Source: JABWAN01 sp041918175
GTDB taxonomy: Bacteria > Zhuqueibacterota > Zhuqueibacteria > Zhuqueibacterales > Zhuqueibacteraceae
Reading direction: 5' to 3'
NCBI GenBank assembly: GCA_041918175.1
Contig: JAYRWE010000039.1
Coordinates: 95,976-159,975 of the forward strand
DNA length: 64,000 nt
The position numbers and the translations under genes were made by a program. Shown one piece after another: positions 24,722 to 33,565 of the stretch; position 1 is the first letter of the stretch, and each line of letters starts with the position of its first letter. The notes under the pieces were generated by a model. It saw only the letters and a program-made list of their open reading frames with translations, searched no databases and was not told where the DNA came from.

Positions 24722-24906
24722 CTATTTCAAACTCTCCGCCAGCTTGTCGAGACACTGGCTCAAGCCTTGTTCGGACATTTTGCGCATTTGACCGAGCGTC
24801 CAGCCGTACTCGATCGCGGTGAGTTCCGTTTTATCTCCGATGCGCTTGAAAGCAAGAATGGAGGGAATCGCTTCCGGAAAATCCGCGGGCAGACCATTGG
24901 GCGAGA
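24722..24906 (-). pseudogene. C-terminal remnant of an AHSA1-type SRPBCC protein
   Basis: The minus strand reads NGLPADFPEAIPSILAFKRI, then ELTAIEYGWTLGQMRKMSEQ and CLDKLAESLK with a stop, matching the last ~60 residues of AHSA1 proteins. The N-terminal two thirds are missing. At its 5' end it runs into the TfoX-like gene in another frame. Confidence 0.65.
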
Positions 24907-25271
24907 GCGTTCGTGTTGCTCATTTTTTCTTCTTTACTTTTCGGCGAAGCTTTCGCTCTTTGATTGAAATCGAGCGCCAATTCAACCCAGTAATCGAAAT
25001 CTTTTTTAGTTTCCATACCTGCTGCGCTGACATAGACATAGCCTTTATACTGCCGCCCTTTCATCTCCATTGTCCGGCAACCTTTTTTCGCGAGCGCCTT
25101 TTCGTGCAACTCCGGATCGATACGAACCATCATTTCATCGTTGCCGGCGCTCAGACACATCTTGCCGTTTACCATAAACGTGACGCCACGAAACATTTTT
25201 TTCTCTTTCACCTCGGGCAAGTGGGCAAGCGCTTCACGAATACGATAGATCAGCTTTTCATTATCGGCCAT
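24831..25271 (-). CDS. TfoX N-terminal-domain protein with altered C-terminus
   Basis: 146 residues from the ATG at 25271 (MADNEKLIYRIREALAHLPE). The TfoX_N pattern is clear to about residue 110: KKMFRGVTFMVNGKMCLSAG, EMMVRIDPELHEKALAKKGC and GYVYVSAAGM, then FDYWVELALDFNQRAK. After SKEEKM the frame enters the AHSA1 remnant out of frame, adding ~28 foreign residues. These proteins are small and of unknown function outside competence. The natural stop was probably lost by a deletion. Confidence 0.82.
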   Translation of the reverse strand: MADNEKLIYRIREALAHLPEVKEKKMFRGVTFMVNGKMCLSAGNDEMMVRIDPELHEKALAKKGCRTMEMKGRQYKGYVYVSAAGMETKKDFDYWVELALDFNQRAKASPKSKEEKMSNTNALAQWSARGFSGSDSLHSCFQAHRR

Positions 25272-25433
25272 CGGAGCCTCCACGGGAATACCAGTTAAAT
25301 GAAATATCCATATCATGGTCATGCCCGTGTGCCTTCATCTGGCATCCACGAGCTTTCAAAATTTGATTGCCAGCCTAAAACACGCGGGAATGACGGTGCG
25401 AGTGAAATGAGAAAATTATTCCATCGGTGATCT

Positions 25434-25808
25434 TTAACTCTCGTAGCGTTTCTCTTCGCGCAAGCCGTTCTCAATCGGTCGCACTTCAATACTCCCGAGG
25501 CGCGCAGATGGCCACTTCGAGGCGACGGCAAGGGCCTCGTTCAAATCGCGCGCTTCAATCAAAAAAAAGCCGCCGAGCGTTTCTTTTGTTTCCGCGAAGG
25601 GGCCGTCGGTAATGGTGACCTTGCCGTGGCGCACGCGCACCGTGGACGCCGTGCGCACACTTTGCAACGGCTCCGCGAGAATGAGATAACCACTCTTTTT
25701 CAGCTCTTCAACGTACGACAGCGTCTCCGCCCGCAACGCGCTCCACTCGCTGTGCGACAGAGCGTTGAGTTTGCTCTCTTCTTCGTAGGCCATGCCGAGA
25801 TATTTCAT
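25434..25808 (-). CDS. YCII-related (DGPF) protein
   Basis: 124 residues: MKYLGMAYEEESKLNALSHS, SYVEELKKSGYLILAEPLQS, then VRVRHGKVTITDGPFAETKE, LGGFFLIEARDLNEALAVAS and GSIEVRPI. The DGPFAETKE motif defines this dimeric alpha+beta-barrel family, often encoded next to ECF sigma factors. No sigma-factor gene is present here. Intact; a 5'-truncated relative follows upstream. Confidence 0.92.
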   Translation of the reverse strand: MKYLGMAYEEESKLNALSHSEWSALRAETLSYVEELKKSGYLILAEPLQSVRTASTVRVRHGKVTITDGPFAETKETLGGFFLIEARDLNEALAVASKWPSARLGSIEVRPIENGLREEKRYES

Positions 25809-25847
25809 TGTCTCTCCTAAAAGTTGTTTTGCTCGTGTTGAGTTTTC

Positions 25848-25938
25848 TTATCGATCATCAGACCGCGCGAGTATGATTTTGATGTCAAGGATCGGCGTGC
25901 CGTCAACGGCTTCCATGGGTGCAATCATGTGCGCCTCA
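25848..25938 (-). pseudogene. C-terminal remnant resembling TrmO/TsaA-type methyltransferase
   Basis: The last ~27 codons read EAHMIAPMEAVDGTPILDIK, then IILARS and a stop. The 'AvDGTPvLDIK' signature ends TrmO-like (UPF0066) proteins. Nothing of the rest of the gene is present; the frame abuts the YCII remnant. Confidence 0.5.
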
Positions 25939-26182
25939 CTTTTGTGTCGTTATCTGCGCGCGCAAACGTTCTTCCTGCTCGCGCAACTCGGGCGTGAATT
26001 CCGCGCCGAAATCTTCCGCTTCGAACACGGGCCGAATTTCGATTTCCGATTCGCCGGGCATCGGGTTGGGGCAGCGCTTGACCCACGCAATCGCCTCTTC
26101 CATGGACTTCACCTGCCACAACCAATAACCCGCAATCAACTCTTTGGTCGAATGAGAAGAGAGTAAATCGACAAGCCGGATA
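25936..26182 (-). pseudogene. 5'-truncated YCII/DGPF-family gene
   Basis: The frame reads RLVDLLSSHSTKELIAGYWL, QVKSMEEAIAWVKRCPNPMP, ESEIEIRPVFEAEDFGAEFT. The second half of a YCII protein (from the 'ELIAGYWLWQVKSMEEA' region) is intact, but the N-terminal half including DGPF is replaced by unrelated sequence. No start codon fits. It begins right at a 20-bp perfect palindrome after the ankyrin gene. Confidence 0.68.
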
Positions 26183-26202
26183 GAATAATTTATAAATTAT
26201 TC
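26183..26202. repeat. 20-bp perfect palindrome
   Basis: GAATAATTTATAAATTATTC reads the same on both strands, spans the stop codon of the ankyrin gene and abuts the truncated YCII frame. It is AT-only in the centre, so hardly a terminator; it may mark a deletion or insertion junction. Confidence 0.8.
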
Positions 26203-27423
26203 GGCGCTCACTTTTTGTGGGGATTTGGCACCCGCGCGGAGCAACGCTTCAACGGTGGCGGCATAGTTCCCTGTTTCGCGGTGCCAGCCATGCTCCGAAC
26301 CGTGAATGGCCCAACCCATTGGCGTCGCATTGAAATCTGCGTCCGTCACTTCCAACGGCGGATTCTGGCGCAAGATAAGTTCGGCCATCTCTGCGTTGCC
26401 ATGAAATGCGGCCCAATGCAGCGGCGTCGCGTTATGTTGGCCACGCGAATCCACGGGCAAGCCCATCGCCAGCATCAAACGAACAGCGTTCAGATTATTG
26501 TTGCGCGCGGCGTGAGCGAGCTGGCGAAGATCCGTTTCGCGCAAACGCGCAACGAGATTGGGCGCAATGGCAAGCAGGGAAGAGGCTGTCGCCTCGTCGC
26601 CCAGCCAACACGCCTCGAGCAGTTTGATTTCATCCGGACTCTGTTGCATGAGAAATTGGAAGACGTGTTCATGGCCAAAATCTTTGGCGACTTGATGAGC
26701 TGAGACGTACCAGCCGAGCGTCCATTGGTAAATCGTTCCGCCCGCTTTCCCACCAATCATCGGAAAATACTCATCACTCACGCGCAGGCGGATTGCGTCC
26801 GGATCGGCCTCGAGATGTTTGCGAACGAGCTCGAGATCGCCCAGCGCCGCTGCCATCAGAAGATCCGTCTTGCAGCCGCGCGAGATCAAATAGCGCGCAA
26901 TGTCCTGGCGGTCACGCACCATCCACTGCGCCGGTGTGGATTCATGATCCACGTCACGTGCGTCAATCGCAGCGCCGTGATCCAACAAATATTGCGCGAT
27001 TTCAATCGTGTTCGCAAAGTGCAGCGGCGTTTGGCCATCGCCGCCGCGTGCGTGAACCAATTCAGGATCAGTCGTCGCGACGAGTTCCGTGAGTTTTTCC
27101 AGCAAGCCCAAGCGCGCTGCAGCATGCACATCGATTCGCGCGCCGCGCTCAATCGCATACAAGGCCAGCTCACGGCTTGCGAGGTGCAGCAATCCGAATC
27201 CGCCTGCCCACCAACGGCTCTTTGCGTTAATGTCAGCGCCGGCTGCAAGCAGCACCTCGAGCATTTCACGGCTGCGCACTCCGAGAATCACCGGCGCGTC
27301 AAAGTCAGCCAGTGGCTCATTGATTTTGGTTTTTAAATCCGGATGGCGCCCGAGCAATTCACGGACACTTGCAGCGTCATCCTGGTGGAATGCTGTTTTG
27401 ATTTGTTCGATGGCGTTATTCAT
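26197..27423 (-). CDS. Ankyrin-repeat protein
   Basis: 408 residues, no signal peptide. It has several ankyrin units: GVRSREMLEVLLAAGADINA, GGDGQTPLHFANTIEIAQYL, LDHGAAIDARDVDHESTPAQ, and GQHNATPLHWAAFHGNAEMA with LILRQNPPLEVTDADFNATP near the C-terminus. It is a cytoplasmic protein-interaction scaffold by family. The partner is unknown. Its C-terminal tail GAKSPQKVSAE ends at a palindrome. Confidence 0.92.
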   Translation of the reverse strand: MNNAIEQIKTAFHQDDAASVRELLGRHPDLKTKINEPLADFDAPVILGVRSREMLEVLLAAGADINAKSRWWAGGFGLLHLASRELALYAIERGARIDVHAAARLGLLEKLTELVATTDPELVHARGGDGQTPLHFANTIEIAQYLLDHGAAIDARDVDHESTPAQWMVRDRQDIARYLISRGCKTDLLMAAALGDLELVRKHLEADPDAIRLRVSDEYFPMIGGKAGGTIYQWTLGWYVSAHQVAKDFGHEHVFQFLMQQSPDEIKLLEACWLGDEATASSLLAIAPNLVARLRETDLRQLAHAARNNNLNAVRLMLAMGLPVDSRGQHNATPLHWAAFHGNAEMAELILRQNPPLEVTDADFNATPMGWAIHGSEHGWHRETGNYAATVEALLRAGAKSPQKVSAE

Positions 27424-27489
27424 TCTTTGCTTAAATCTCCACTGATGAGTCGAACCGCAAATACTCGGTTCGGTTTGCCATCGAAATTT

Positions 27490-28395
27490 TTATTGTCGTG
27501 AATGATACGCAAACGCCGTCTCCTTATTGAATTGCCTGGATTCCTGCCGGTCTTCACCGCCAACGCGGCGCATCTCCTCGCGCCACTTTTGGGGGTGAAG
27601 CTGGGCTAGCCAGACGGTCTCGAACAACGGCACGCGCGCGCTGCAATGGAACGGCTCAGCCAATAGATCGTCGTTCGGCGGCGTGTTGAATCGACCGGAA
27701 GCTTTATTAAAAAATTCTGCGTTCGGCAGGAAAGAGCTGGCGTTGGAATGCAACGTTGTCCACGAACTTGCCGGTCGCGTATTAATTTTTTGAAGAGGCT
27801 GTGAGGGCAGATAGAAAATGACGGTGTCCACCACGCCAATGCCCTCGCAATACTCTGTCTGCCGCTCCGTGTCCAATTGCTGAAAATCACCCAACCAGTT
27901 GTAGGCGGCTTCGGTCATCAACACATATTCTTGTAAGGGCACCGAGTTTTTGAGCAGGCGATGCGCCAAAATCACATCCATGCCGAAGAGTTTATCGAAA
28001 CCATAAATATGCTCAAGCGCGACTTCACCGGCGTGGATGATGACTTTAAGCCGTAATTTTTGGGCATTGCGGGCGCACGAATGTAAAGCACAGAGCCGGT
28101 GCAAGGTTCGGTCAAACGCATAGAAGAAGCTCAGCACTTGTTTTTTGACCGCAGCCAGTTCTTGCGCGTGATCACCATTTTCTTGGCAAAGCGCATAAAA
28201 GAATAGGGCGTCTCCCTCCACTTCGGCTAATTTGAGCGGCGGCGCTGCGGCGGAAATAACGGCCTTCAGCAGTTCCACCACCACCTGCATGGCGTCGCTG
28301 GAAGCGTTCTCGTGCGATTTCATGAATTGAGTAAAGCCGCTAATATCGGCAATCACTAACAGGGCTTTGTGAGTTGACGGTCGCAATTGTGGCAT
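27490..28395 (-). CDS. DUF2652 / nucleotidyl-cyclase-fold protein
   Basis: 301 residues. The N-terminus LLVIADISGFTQFMKSHENA, then LKLAEVEGDALFFYAL and KVIIHAGEVALEHIYGFDKL and MDVILAHRLLKNSVP, follows the layout of class III adenylyl/guanylyl cyclase domains: an ADISGFT metal-binding Asp, a gEGDA turn and an H-RLL helix. These match DUF2652 proteins. Whether it makes cyclic nucleotide is not known. It is the transcriptionally first gene of the long minus-strand zone. Confidence 0.8.
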   Translation of the reverse strand: MPQLRPSTHKALLVIADISGFTQFMKSHENASSDAMQVVVELLKAVISAAAPPLKLAEVEGDALFFYALCQENGDHAQELAAVKKQVLSFFYAFDRTLHRLCALHSCARNAQKLRLKVIIHAGEVALEHIYGFDKLFGMDVILAHRLLKNSVPLQEYVLMTEAAYNWLGDFQQLDTERQTEYCEGIGVVDTVIFYLPSQPLQKINTRPASSWTTLHSNASSFLPNAEFFNKASGRFNTPPNDDLLAEPFHCSARVPLFETVWLAQLHPQKWREEMRRVGGEDRQESRQFNKETAFAYHSRQ

Positions 28396-28589
28396 GTTTT
28401 GCTCCTCTCAGCCGGTGAAAAAAAAATCTATATTTTAAACGACTTTTATCCTGGGTCTACAATATAAGAACGTCTTGTGTCAACCCTATGTCACAACATT
28501 TAGCCGTGACAGCGTGAAAAACCTCGTTTCCTTATTGGCCCATTCTAAAATATAGTCGTTCGGCTGAGTACAAAATCGACATGCCACGA

Positions 28590-28865
28590 TCACTTCAATA
28601 CAAACGCCTTCTTGGCCAATTTTTTTCCGTTGACCTGGATTTCGATCTCATGTTTGCCCGAATACAGCGTGCGCGTCGTCATGCGTTCGCGCAACATGTG
28701 GCGTTTCGAAACGGGAACGGGCTGATTTTTCGCGAGCGCGAGCTTGGCGAGTTTAAAAACTTTTTTGCTGTTCAGTTTTCCCGCCCTGTTTTGGAAATAG
28801 AGAATGTAGTCGAGGTAATCCATTTCTAAGGTCTTTGATGAGCACTTTTTCAGCCAGGAACTTAC
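28590..28865 (-). pseudogene. Internally deleted duplicate of the AlkC-like gene
   Basis: 28596-28815 is nearly identical in DNA to 19777-20000 (the Ig-like C-terminal domain). Sequence then jumps to a piece matching 20187-20200 (GAGGTAATCCATTTC) and on to one matching 20876-20904 (AAGGTCTTTGATGAGC, then ACTTTTTC at the gene start). Two internal deletions have thus removed most of the HEAT domain. The copy ends in FVLK plus a stop, unlike the intact gene. Confidence 0.85.
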
Positions 28866-28869
28866 ACCT

Positions 28870-28955
28870 TTAGCGAGCAGCGCAAGCCTCTCGCGGCAAA
28901 CACTTCTGCGGCCTGCCGGGCTTTCCGCGGTGCAATCATTAAAAATGAATTCGAA
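28870..28955 (-). pseudogene. Internally deleted duplicate of the DUF4256 gene
   Basis: GCGCAAGCCTCTCGCGGCA matches the 3' end of the DUF4256 gene (21095-21114). Then CACTTCTGCGGCCTG, GGGCTTTCCGCGGTGCAATC and AAAAATGAATTCG match 21369-21424. About 255 bp between them are missing. It follows the AlkC relic in the same order and orientation as the intact pair. Confidence 0.8.
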
Positions 28956-29117
28956 AGTTGGCGCAGTTTTACCACAAATAGCACAAAATACTTTTCGATG
29001 TCAAGCTGCGCGCGAAAATAAAATCCATTTTCCCTCTTGTATTTCTCCCTCGCGCTTTTATATTCCCGCTTCGCTTTTTAAACCAGCAGGCTTCGCAACA
29101 ACCTCTTGAGGGTCATC

Positions 29118-31541
29118 GTGACGGAACAGGATTTTTTAAAGCTCATTGCAGCAGAAGAGCAGCTTCGCCTCGAGCAAGTGCAAGCCACCGTGGCTTTGCT
29201 CGATGAGGAAAACACGGTCCCCTTTATCGCGCGCTATCGTAAGGAAGTGACCGGCAATCTCGATGAAGTGAAGGTCATCGCGATTCAAGATCGCATGCGT
29301 TATCTCCGCATGTTGGAAGAGCGCAAACAAACCGTGCTCAAATCCATTGAGGAGCAGGGCAAGCTCACCGAAGAGTTGCGCGGCAAAATTTCAGCCGCAC
29401 TCAAGCTGCAAGAAGTCGAGGATCTTTATCTGCCCTACAAGCCTAAAAAGCGCACGCGCGCGACCATTGCGAAAGAGAAAGGCTTGGAGCCGCTGGCGCA
29501 GCGCATGTGGCAGCAACAAGATGTGGACGGCAATATCGAAGCGATTGCAGCCGAGTTTATTAACGCAGAAAAAGGTGTGGCGACTTTCAGCGAAGCGCTC
29601 GCGGGCGCGAACGACATCATCGCGGAATGGGTGAGCGACGACGCGGAAACGCGCAAGCTCGTGCGCGAACTTTCGTGGGAGCACGGCAGCTTGCGCTCCG
29701 AGGCAAAAGACGAAAAGAATGTGGATGTGTATGAAATCTACAAAGACTATCGCGACTTGTTGAAGAAGGTTGTGCCGCATCGCACGCTCGCGATCAATCG
29801 CGGCGAGCGCGAAGGTTTTCTCAAAGTGGGCATCGAAGCGCCGGCGGAGGAGTTGGTCATGTCGGTGGAGAAGAAGTTCGTCACGAATCCCAAGTGCATT
29901 TTCACTGAGCACAATCGCGCGGCGATCAAAGATGCGTATGAGCGTTTGATCGCGCCGGCCATTGAGCGCGAGTTGCGCAATCAACTCACCGAACACGCGG
30001 ACGGTCATGCGATTGAAATTTTCTCCGCGAACCTGCGCAACTTGCTCATGCAGCCGCCGACGAAAGGTCATGTCATTATGGGCATCGATCCCGGCTTTCG
30101 CACGGGCTGCAAAGTCGCGGTGATTGATCAAACCGGAAAATATTTGGAAGGCGAGACGATTTATCCGCATGAGCCGAAAAGCCGTTGGGATTTTTCCAAA
30201 GAGCAATTGCGCGGTTTGATCAAGAAACATGGCGTGACCATCATCGCGATTGGCAACGGCACTGCGAGCCGCGAGACCGAACAACTGGTGGCCGAGGTGA
30301 TTCAAGAGCGGGCGAGCCAAGAGCCGGAAGCGACAGTCATGTACACGATTGTGAACGAAGCCGGCGCTTCGGTCTATTCCGCCTCGGATTTGGCGCGGCA
30401 GGAATTTCCGGAATTGGAAGCAGCGCAACGCGGCAACATTTCCATTGCGCGGCGCTTGCTCGATCCGCTTTCGGAGTTGGTGAAGATCGATCCGAAATCC
30501 ATTGGCGTGGGGCTTTATCAACACGACGTGAATCAAACGCAGTTGGCGGAATCGCTGGATCGAGTTGTTGAGTCGTGCGTGAACAACGTCGGCGTGAATT
30601 TGAACACAGCCTCCGCGGCGCTCTTGCGTTACGTGGCCGGCGTCACGCGCACGACTGCGGAGAAGATCGTGAAGTATCGCGACGAGAAAGGCGCGTTCAA
30701 AGCGCGACACGAGTTGATGGAGGTGAAAGGCCTCGGGCCAAAAGCCTTCACGCAGTGCGCGGGCTTCTTGCGCATTCCGAACGCGGAAACGTTTTTCGAT
30801 TCCACCGCGGTGCATCCGGAATCTTATTCCGCGGCGGAGCGCTTCCTCACCATTTGTGAAATGAAGCCGGAAGATTTTCGGCAAAAGAACACGTTGCCGG
30901 AGAGATTAAAAGCGCTGAAGAAAACGTTGGATCAAATCGCGAGCGAGTGCGGCGTGGGTTTGCCGACGTTGCAAGACATCATCGCCGCGATGGAGAAGCC
31001 GGACCGCGATCCGCGCGAAGAAGCGCCCGCGCCGATTTTTCGCCAAGATGTTTTGAAGATGGAAGATTTGAAAGAGGGCATGATCTTGAAGGGCACGGTG
31101 CGCAACGTGGTGGATTTCGGCGCGTTCGTGGATATCGGCGTGAAGCAAGACGGCCTCGTGCATCTTTCGCAAATGTCTTACAAGTACATCAAAAGTCCGC
31201 TCGAAGTGGTCGGCGTGGGCGATGTCGTTGACGTGCGCGTGTTGCGCGTAGAGTCGGAGAAAGGGCGCATCGGTTTGAGCATGTTGCTCGAAGGCGAACG
31301 CAAAGCGCCGGAGAAAACGGAGAAATCCGCAAAGCGGCACGAAGAAAATGGCAATGGCAAACCCGCGCCGCGTGGGCACAGCGGCAAGCCGCACGCACGC
31401 GCCGAATCTGCACGAACGCACGATGAGCGCAAGCCGCCGCGAGGAAAAGGGGAGCGCGAAAAAGCGGAAACCGCACGCTCGGAAACACGCAACTTCAACG
31501 ACTCGTTACAGAAGTTAGTGCGGAAATACGGCAGTAGATAA
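29118..31541 (+). CDS. tex: Tex family transcription accessory / RNA-binding protein
   Basis: 807 residues from the GTG at 29118, preceded by TTGAGGG at good spacing; a TTG at 29106 is also open. N-terminal Tex helices (PFIARYRKEVTGNLDE); the YqgF/RNase H-like domain MGIDPGFRTGCKVAVID near 325; helix-hairpin-helix segments (NLNTASAALLRYVAGV); and a C-terminal S1 domain (LKGTVRNVVDFGAFVDIGVK) at ~645-715. The last ~90 residues are a low-complexity, Lys/Arg/Glu-rich tail, longer than usual. Tex binds nucleic acids and influences transcription or RNA decay. Single gene with its own terminator. Confidence 0.96.
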   Translation: MTEQDFLKLIAAEEQLRLEQVQATVALLDEENTVPFIARYRKEVTGNLDEVKVIAIQDRMRYLRMLEERKQTVLKSIEEQGKLTEELRGKISAALKLQEVEDLYLPYKPKKRTRATIAKEKGLEPLAQRMWQQQDVDGNIEAIAAEFINAEKGVATFSEALAGANDIIAEWVSDDAETRKLVRELSWEHGSLRSEAKDEKNVDVYEIYKDYRDLLKKVVPHRTLAINRGEREGFLKVGIEAPAEELVMSVEKKFVTNPKCIFTEHNRAAIKDAYERLIAPAIERELRNQLTEHADGHAIEIFSANLRNLLMQPPTKGHVIMGIDPGFRTGCKVAVIDQTGKYLEGETIYPHEPKSRWDFSKEQLRGLIKKHGVTIIAIGNGTASRETEQLVAEVIQERASQEPEATVMYTIVNEAGASVYSASDLARQEFPELEAAQRGNISIARRLLDPLSELVKIDPKSIGVGLYQHDVNQTQLAESLDRVVESCVNNVGVNLNTASAALLRYVAGVTRTTAEKIVKYRDEKGAFKARHELMEVKGLGPKAFTQCAGFLRIPNAETFFDSTAVHPESYSAAERFLTICEMKPEDFRQKNTLPERLKALKKTLDQIASECGVGLPTLQDIIAAMEKPDRDPREEAPAPIFRQDVLKMEDLKEGMILKGTVRNVVDFGAFVDIGVKQDGLVHLSQMSYKYIKSPLEVVGVGDVVDVRVLRVESEKGRIGLSMLLEGERKAPEKTEKSAKRHEENGNGKPAPRGHSGKPHARAESARTHDERKPPRGKGEREKAETARSETRNFNDSLQKLVRKYGSR

Positions 31542-31554
31542 AAGATAATAGCAA

Positions 31555-31592
31555 CGGAGTTCGCAGCATTCTTGCGGGCTCCGTTTTTTATT
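31555..31592 (+). terminator. Rho-independent terminator of tex
   Basis: CGGAGTTCGCA - GCATTCT - TGCGGGCTCCG, an 11-bp stem with two G-U pairs, followed by TTTTTTATTT, 14 bp after the stop. Confidence 0.88.
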
Positions 31593-31684
31593 TCTCCCCG
31601 ACGGCTCTCGATGTGGAAAATTCAGATAGCAAAGGTCCGATTCCGATCTGAACGTTTTCAAATTCAAGCTCGGAGTTTGCCGTA

Positions 31685-33565
31685 ATGAAAATTGCTCCCA
31701 ACAGCTTACGCTTCAAGATTAGCTTCGGCTATTTCGTGCTGGTGTGCATCATTCTCGCCACGAGCATTTTTTCGGTATTCAACTTTACGCGCTTGGGTAA
31801 TTCGGTCGGCCGTATTTTGGGCGACGGCTATGAAAGCAACTTGGTGGCGGAAAATATGGTCAAGGCGTTGGAGCGGCAAGACAACGCGCAGGTGTTGATG
31901 TTTGTCGAAGACGTGGAAAAATCGCAGAACTCTTTTCGCACGCATCGCGACAGTTTTCTAAAGTGGTATCAAAACGCCAATGAGGGGCTTAATCTGCCGA
32001 TCAAACCGGTGATACTCGATACGATCATCGCGGAGTATCGCGCCTACCTGGTTGTCTCCGATTCGTTGTATGCACTCTCATTGAATCCCCAAACGCAAGG
32101 CGCGGCGCGTGCTTATCAAGCTGCGGTGGTGCGGCCCTTGGTGTATAAACTCAAAGAGCATTGTTTGCAATTGCTCGAAGCGAATCAAGAAGCGTTGCGC
32201 AAGGCGCAGATGCGCGCGGAGGATTTGGCCAAACGCACGACGTTTGCGGTCACCGTCGCGGCCATCATTGCGGTGTTGCTCGGCATCATTGCGAGCATGC
32301 AGTTTACGCGCAACCTGCTCAAGCCCGTGTTGCAGCTTACGAAAATCGTGCGGCGCATGAAGCGCGGACATCTGCATCAAAAAGTCGATGTTACCGAGGA
32401 CGATGAAATCGGCGGGCTGATGCGCGAGTTTAACAAAATGACCGAGCGCTTGCAGGAATATGAAGAGCTGAATATTCATGAATTGATCACGGAGAAGAAA
32501 AAGTCCGAAGCCATTGTGGCGAGCATTCCCGAGCCGGTGATTGTGACAGACAAAGCGCAAGGCTTGGTGTTGATGAATCAAGCGGCTGCGGGCTTTTTGC
32601 AAGCGATGGGCGAGCATAAAGAGGGCGAATCGTTGCAAGAGGCGATGAAAAACGAAAAATGGGCGAAGCTGCTAGGCGGAGCAGTGGAGAACGGCAAGTC
32701 CGAGGAGTTGGTGCATATTGCGCACGGCAAAACTTCGCTTTATTTTCGTCCGCGCCAAACGCGCATCATCGATGAACAAGGCCGCATCGAATGGATCGTC
32801 ACGCTGCTCGAAGATGTCACGCGTTTCAAGCAACTCGATCAAATGAAGTCCGAGTTTATCGCAACCGTGTCGCATGAGTTTCGCACCCCGCTGACCTCGA
32901 TCAAAATGGCTGTGGGCATCTTGCTGGAAGAAGTGCTCGGACAACTCAATGCGCGGCAACGCGACTTGCTCTATGCCACGCGCGATGATTGCGAGCGCTT
33001 GACCAAGCTTGTGAAGGAACTGCTCGATTTTTCGCGGTTGGAATCAGGCACATATCAACGGCGCAGTGAAGTGCTCGATCTGCGAAGAGTGCTTGAAGAT
33101 GCGCTGGCGCCGTTGCGGTTGTTGTTCCAAAAACAAGAAGTGCAGCTTCATCTCGCGCTTGATCCGCAATTGCCGGCGCTGTGGGGCGATCCGCAGCAAC
33201 TTTCCTGGGTGGTGAATAATCTTGTCAGCAATGCGTTGCGCTATACGCCGCCGCAAGGGCAAGTGGCAATCTCAGCCCGGTGCGAGCAGGACATGGTGCA
33301 AATCGAAGTGGCGGATACGGGACGCGGAATTCCCGCGGAGGCGCTCGAAACGATCTTCGATAAATTTGTGCAAGTGAAAGATGCGAAAGAGAGCACGCCC
33401 GGCAGCGTCGGTTTGGGCTTGGCCATCGCGCGCGAAGTGGTCGAAGGCCATGGCGGCAAGATCAGCGTCGCGAGCGCGATCGGCAAAGGCAGCACGTTTT
33501 ATTTCACTCTTCCTTTAACCCCAGATGGAAATGGCCACGACTCCTCCGAAAGTCATCGTCGTTGA
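31685..33565 (+). CDS. NtrB-like membrane sensor histidine kinase (HAMP-PAS-HisKA-HATPase)
   Basis: 626 residues. Transmembrane segments at ~14-34 and ~185-210 bracket a helical periplasmic sensor of ~150 residues. A HAMP domain follows (LKPVLQLTKIVRRMKRGHLH), then a PAS domain (EAIVASIPEPVIVTDKAQGL), the HisKA H-box FIATVSHEFRTPLTSIKMAV, and the HATPase (NNLVSNALRYTPPQ; VADTGRGIP; GLGLAIAREVVEGHGG). Its 3' end overlaps the sigma-54 activator gene by 41 bp, so it presumably phosphorylates that regulator. The stimulus is unknown. Confidence 0.95.
   Translation: MKIAPNSLRFKISFGYFVLVCIILATSIFSVFNFTRLGNSVGRILGDGYESNLVAENMVKALERQDNAQVLMFVEDVEKSQNSFRTHRDSFLKWYQNANEGLNLPIKPVILDTIIAEYRAYLVVSDSLYALSLNPQTQGAARAYQAAVVRPLVYKLKEHCLQLLEANQEALRKAQMRAEDLAKRTTFAVTVAAIIAVLLGIIASMQFTRNLLKPVLQLTKIVRRMKRGHLHQKVDVTEDDEIGGLMREFNKMTERLQEYEELNIHELITEKKKSEAIVASIPEPVIVTDKAQGLVLMNQAAAGFLQAMGEHKEGESLQEAMKNEKWAKLLGGAVENGKSEELVHIAHGKTSLYFRPRQTRIIDEQGRIEWIVTLLEDVTRFKQLDQMKSEFIATVSHEFRTPLTSIKMAVGILLEEVLGQLNARQRDLLYATRDDCERLTKLVKELLDFSRLESGTYQRRSEVLDLRRVLEDALAPLRLLFQKQEVQLHLALDPQLPALWGDPQQLSWVVNNLVSNALRYTPPQGQVAISARCEQDMVQIEVADTGRGIPAEALETIFDKFVQVKDAKESTPGSVGLGLAIAREVVEGHGGKISVASAIGKGSTFYFTLPLTPDGNGHDSSESHRR

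Larger units (their letters stand above)
28396..29117. other. Intergenic region with relics, 722 bp
   Basis: 28396-28590 is AT-rich and includes TTGACA-like hexamers upstream of the DUF2652 gene. 28590-28955 is a decayed duplicate of the AlkC-DUF4256 block. 28960-29117 is the leader of the Tex gene; no promoter stands out. Confidence 0.65.

Noticed and set aside
28440..28500. Sigma-70 promoter for the DUF2652 gene (TTGACA on the minus strand)
   Set aside because: The nearest TATATT is only 11 bp from the -35 and no -10 fits at 16-18 bp spacing.
29391..30884. Long (497-codon) open frame on the minus strand opposite tex
   Set aside because: Arg/His/Leu-rich antisense reading of a well-conserved gene; no family signature.
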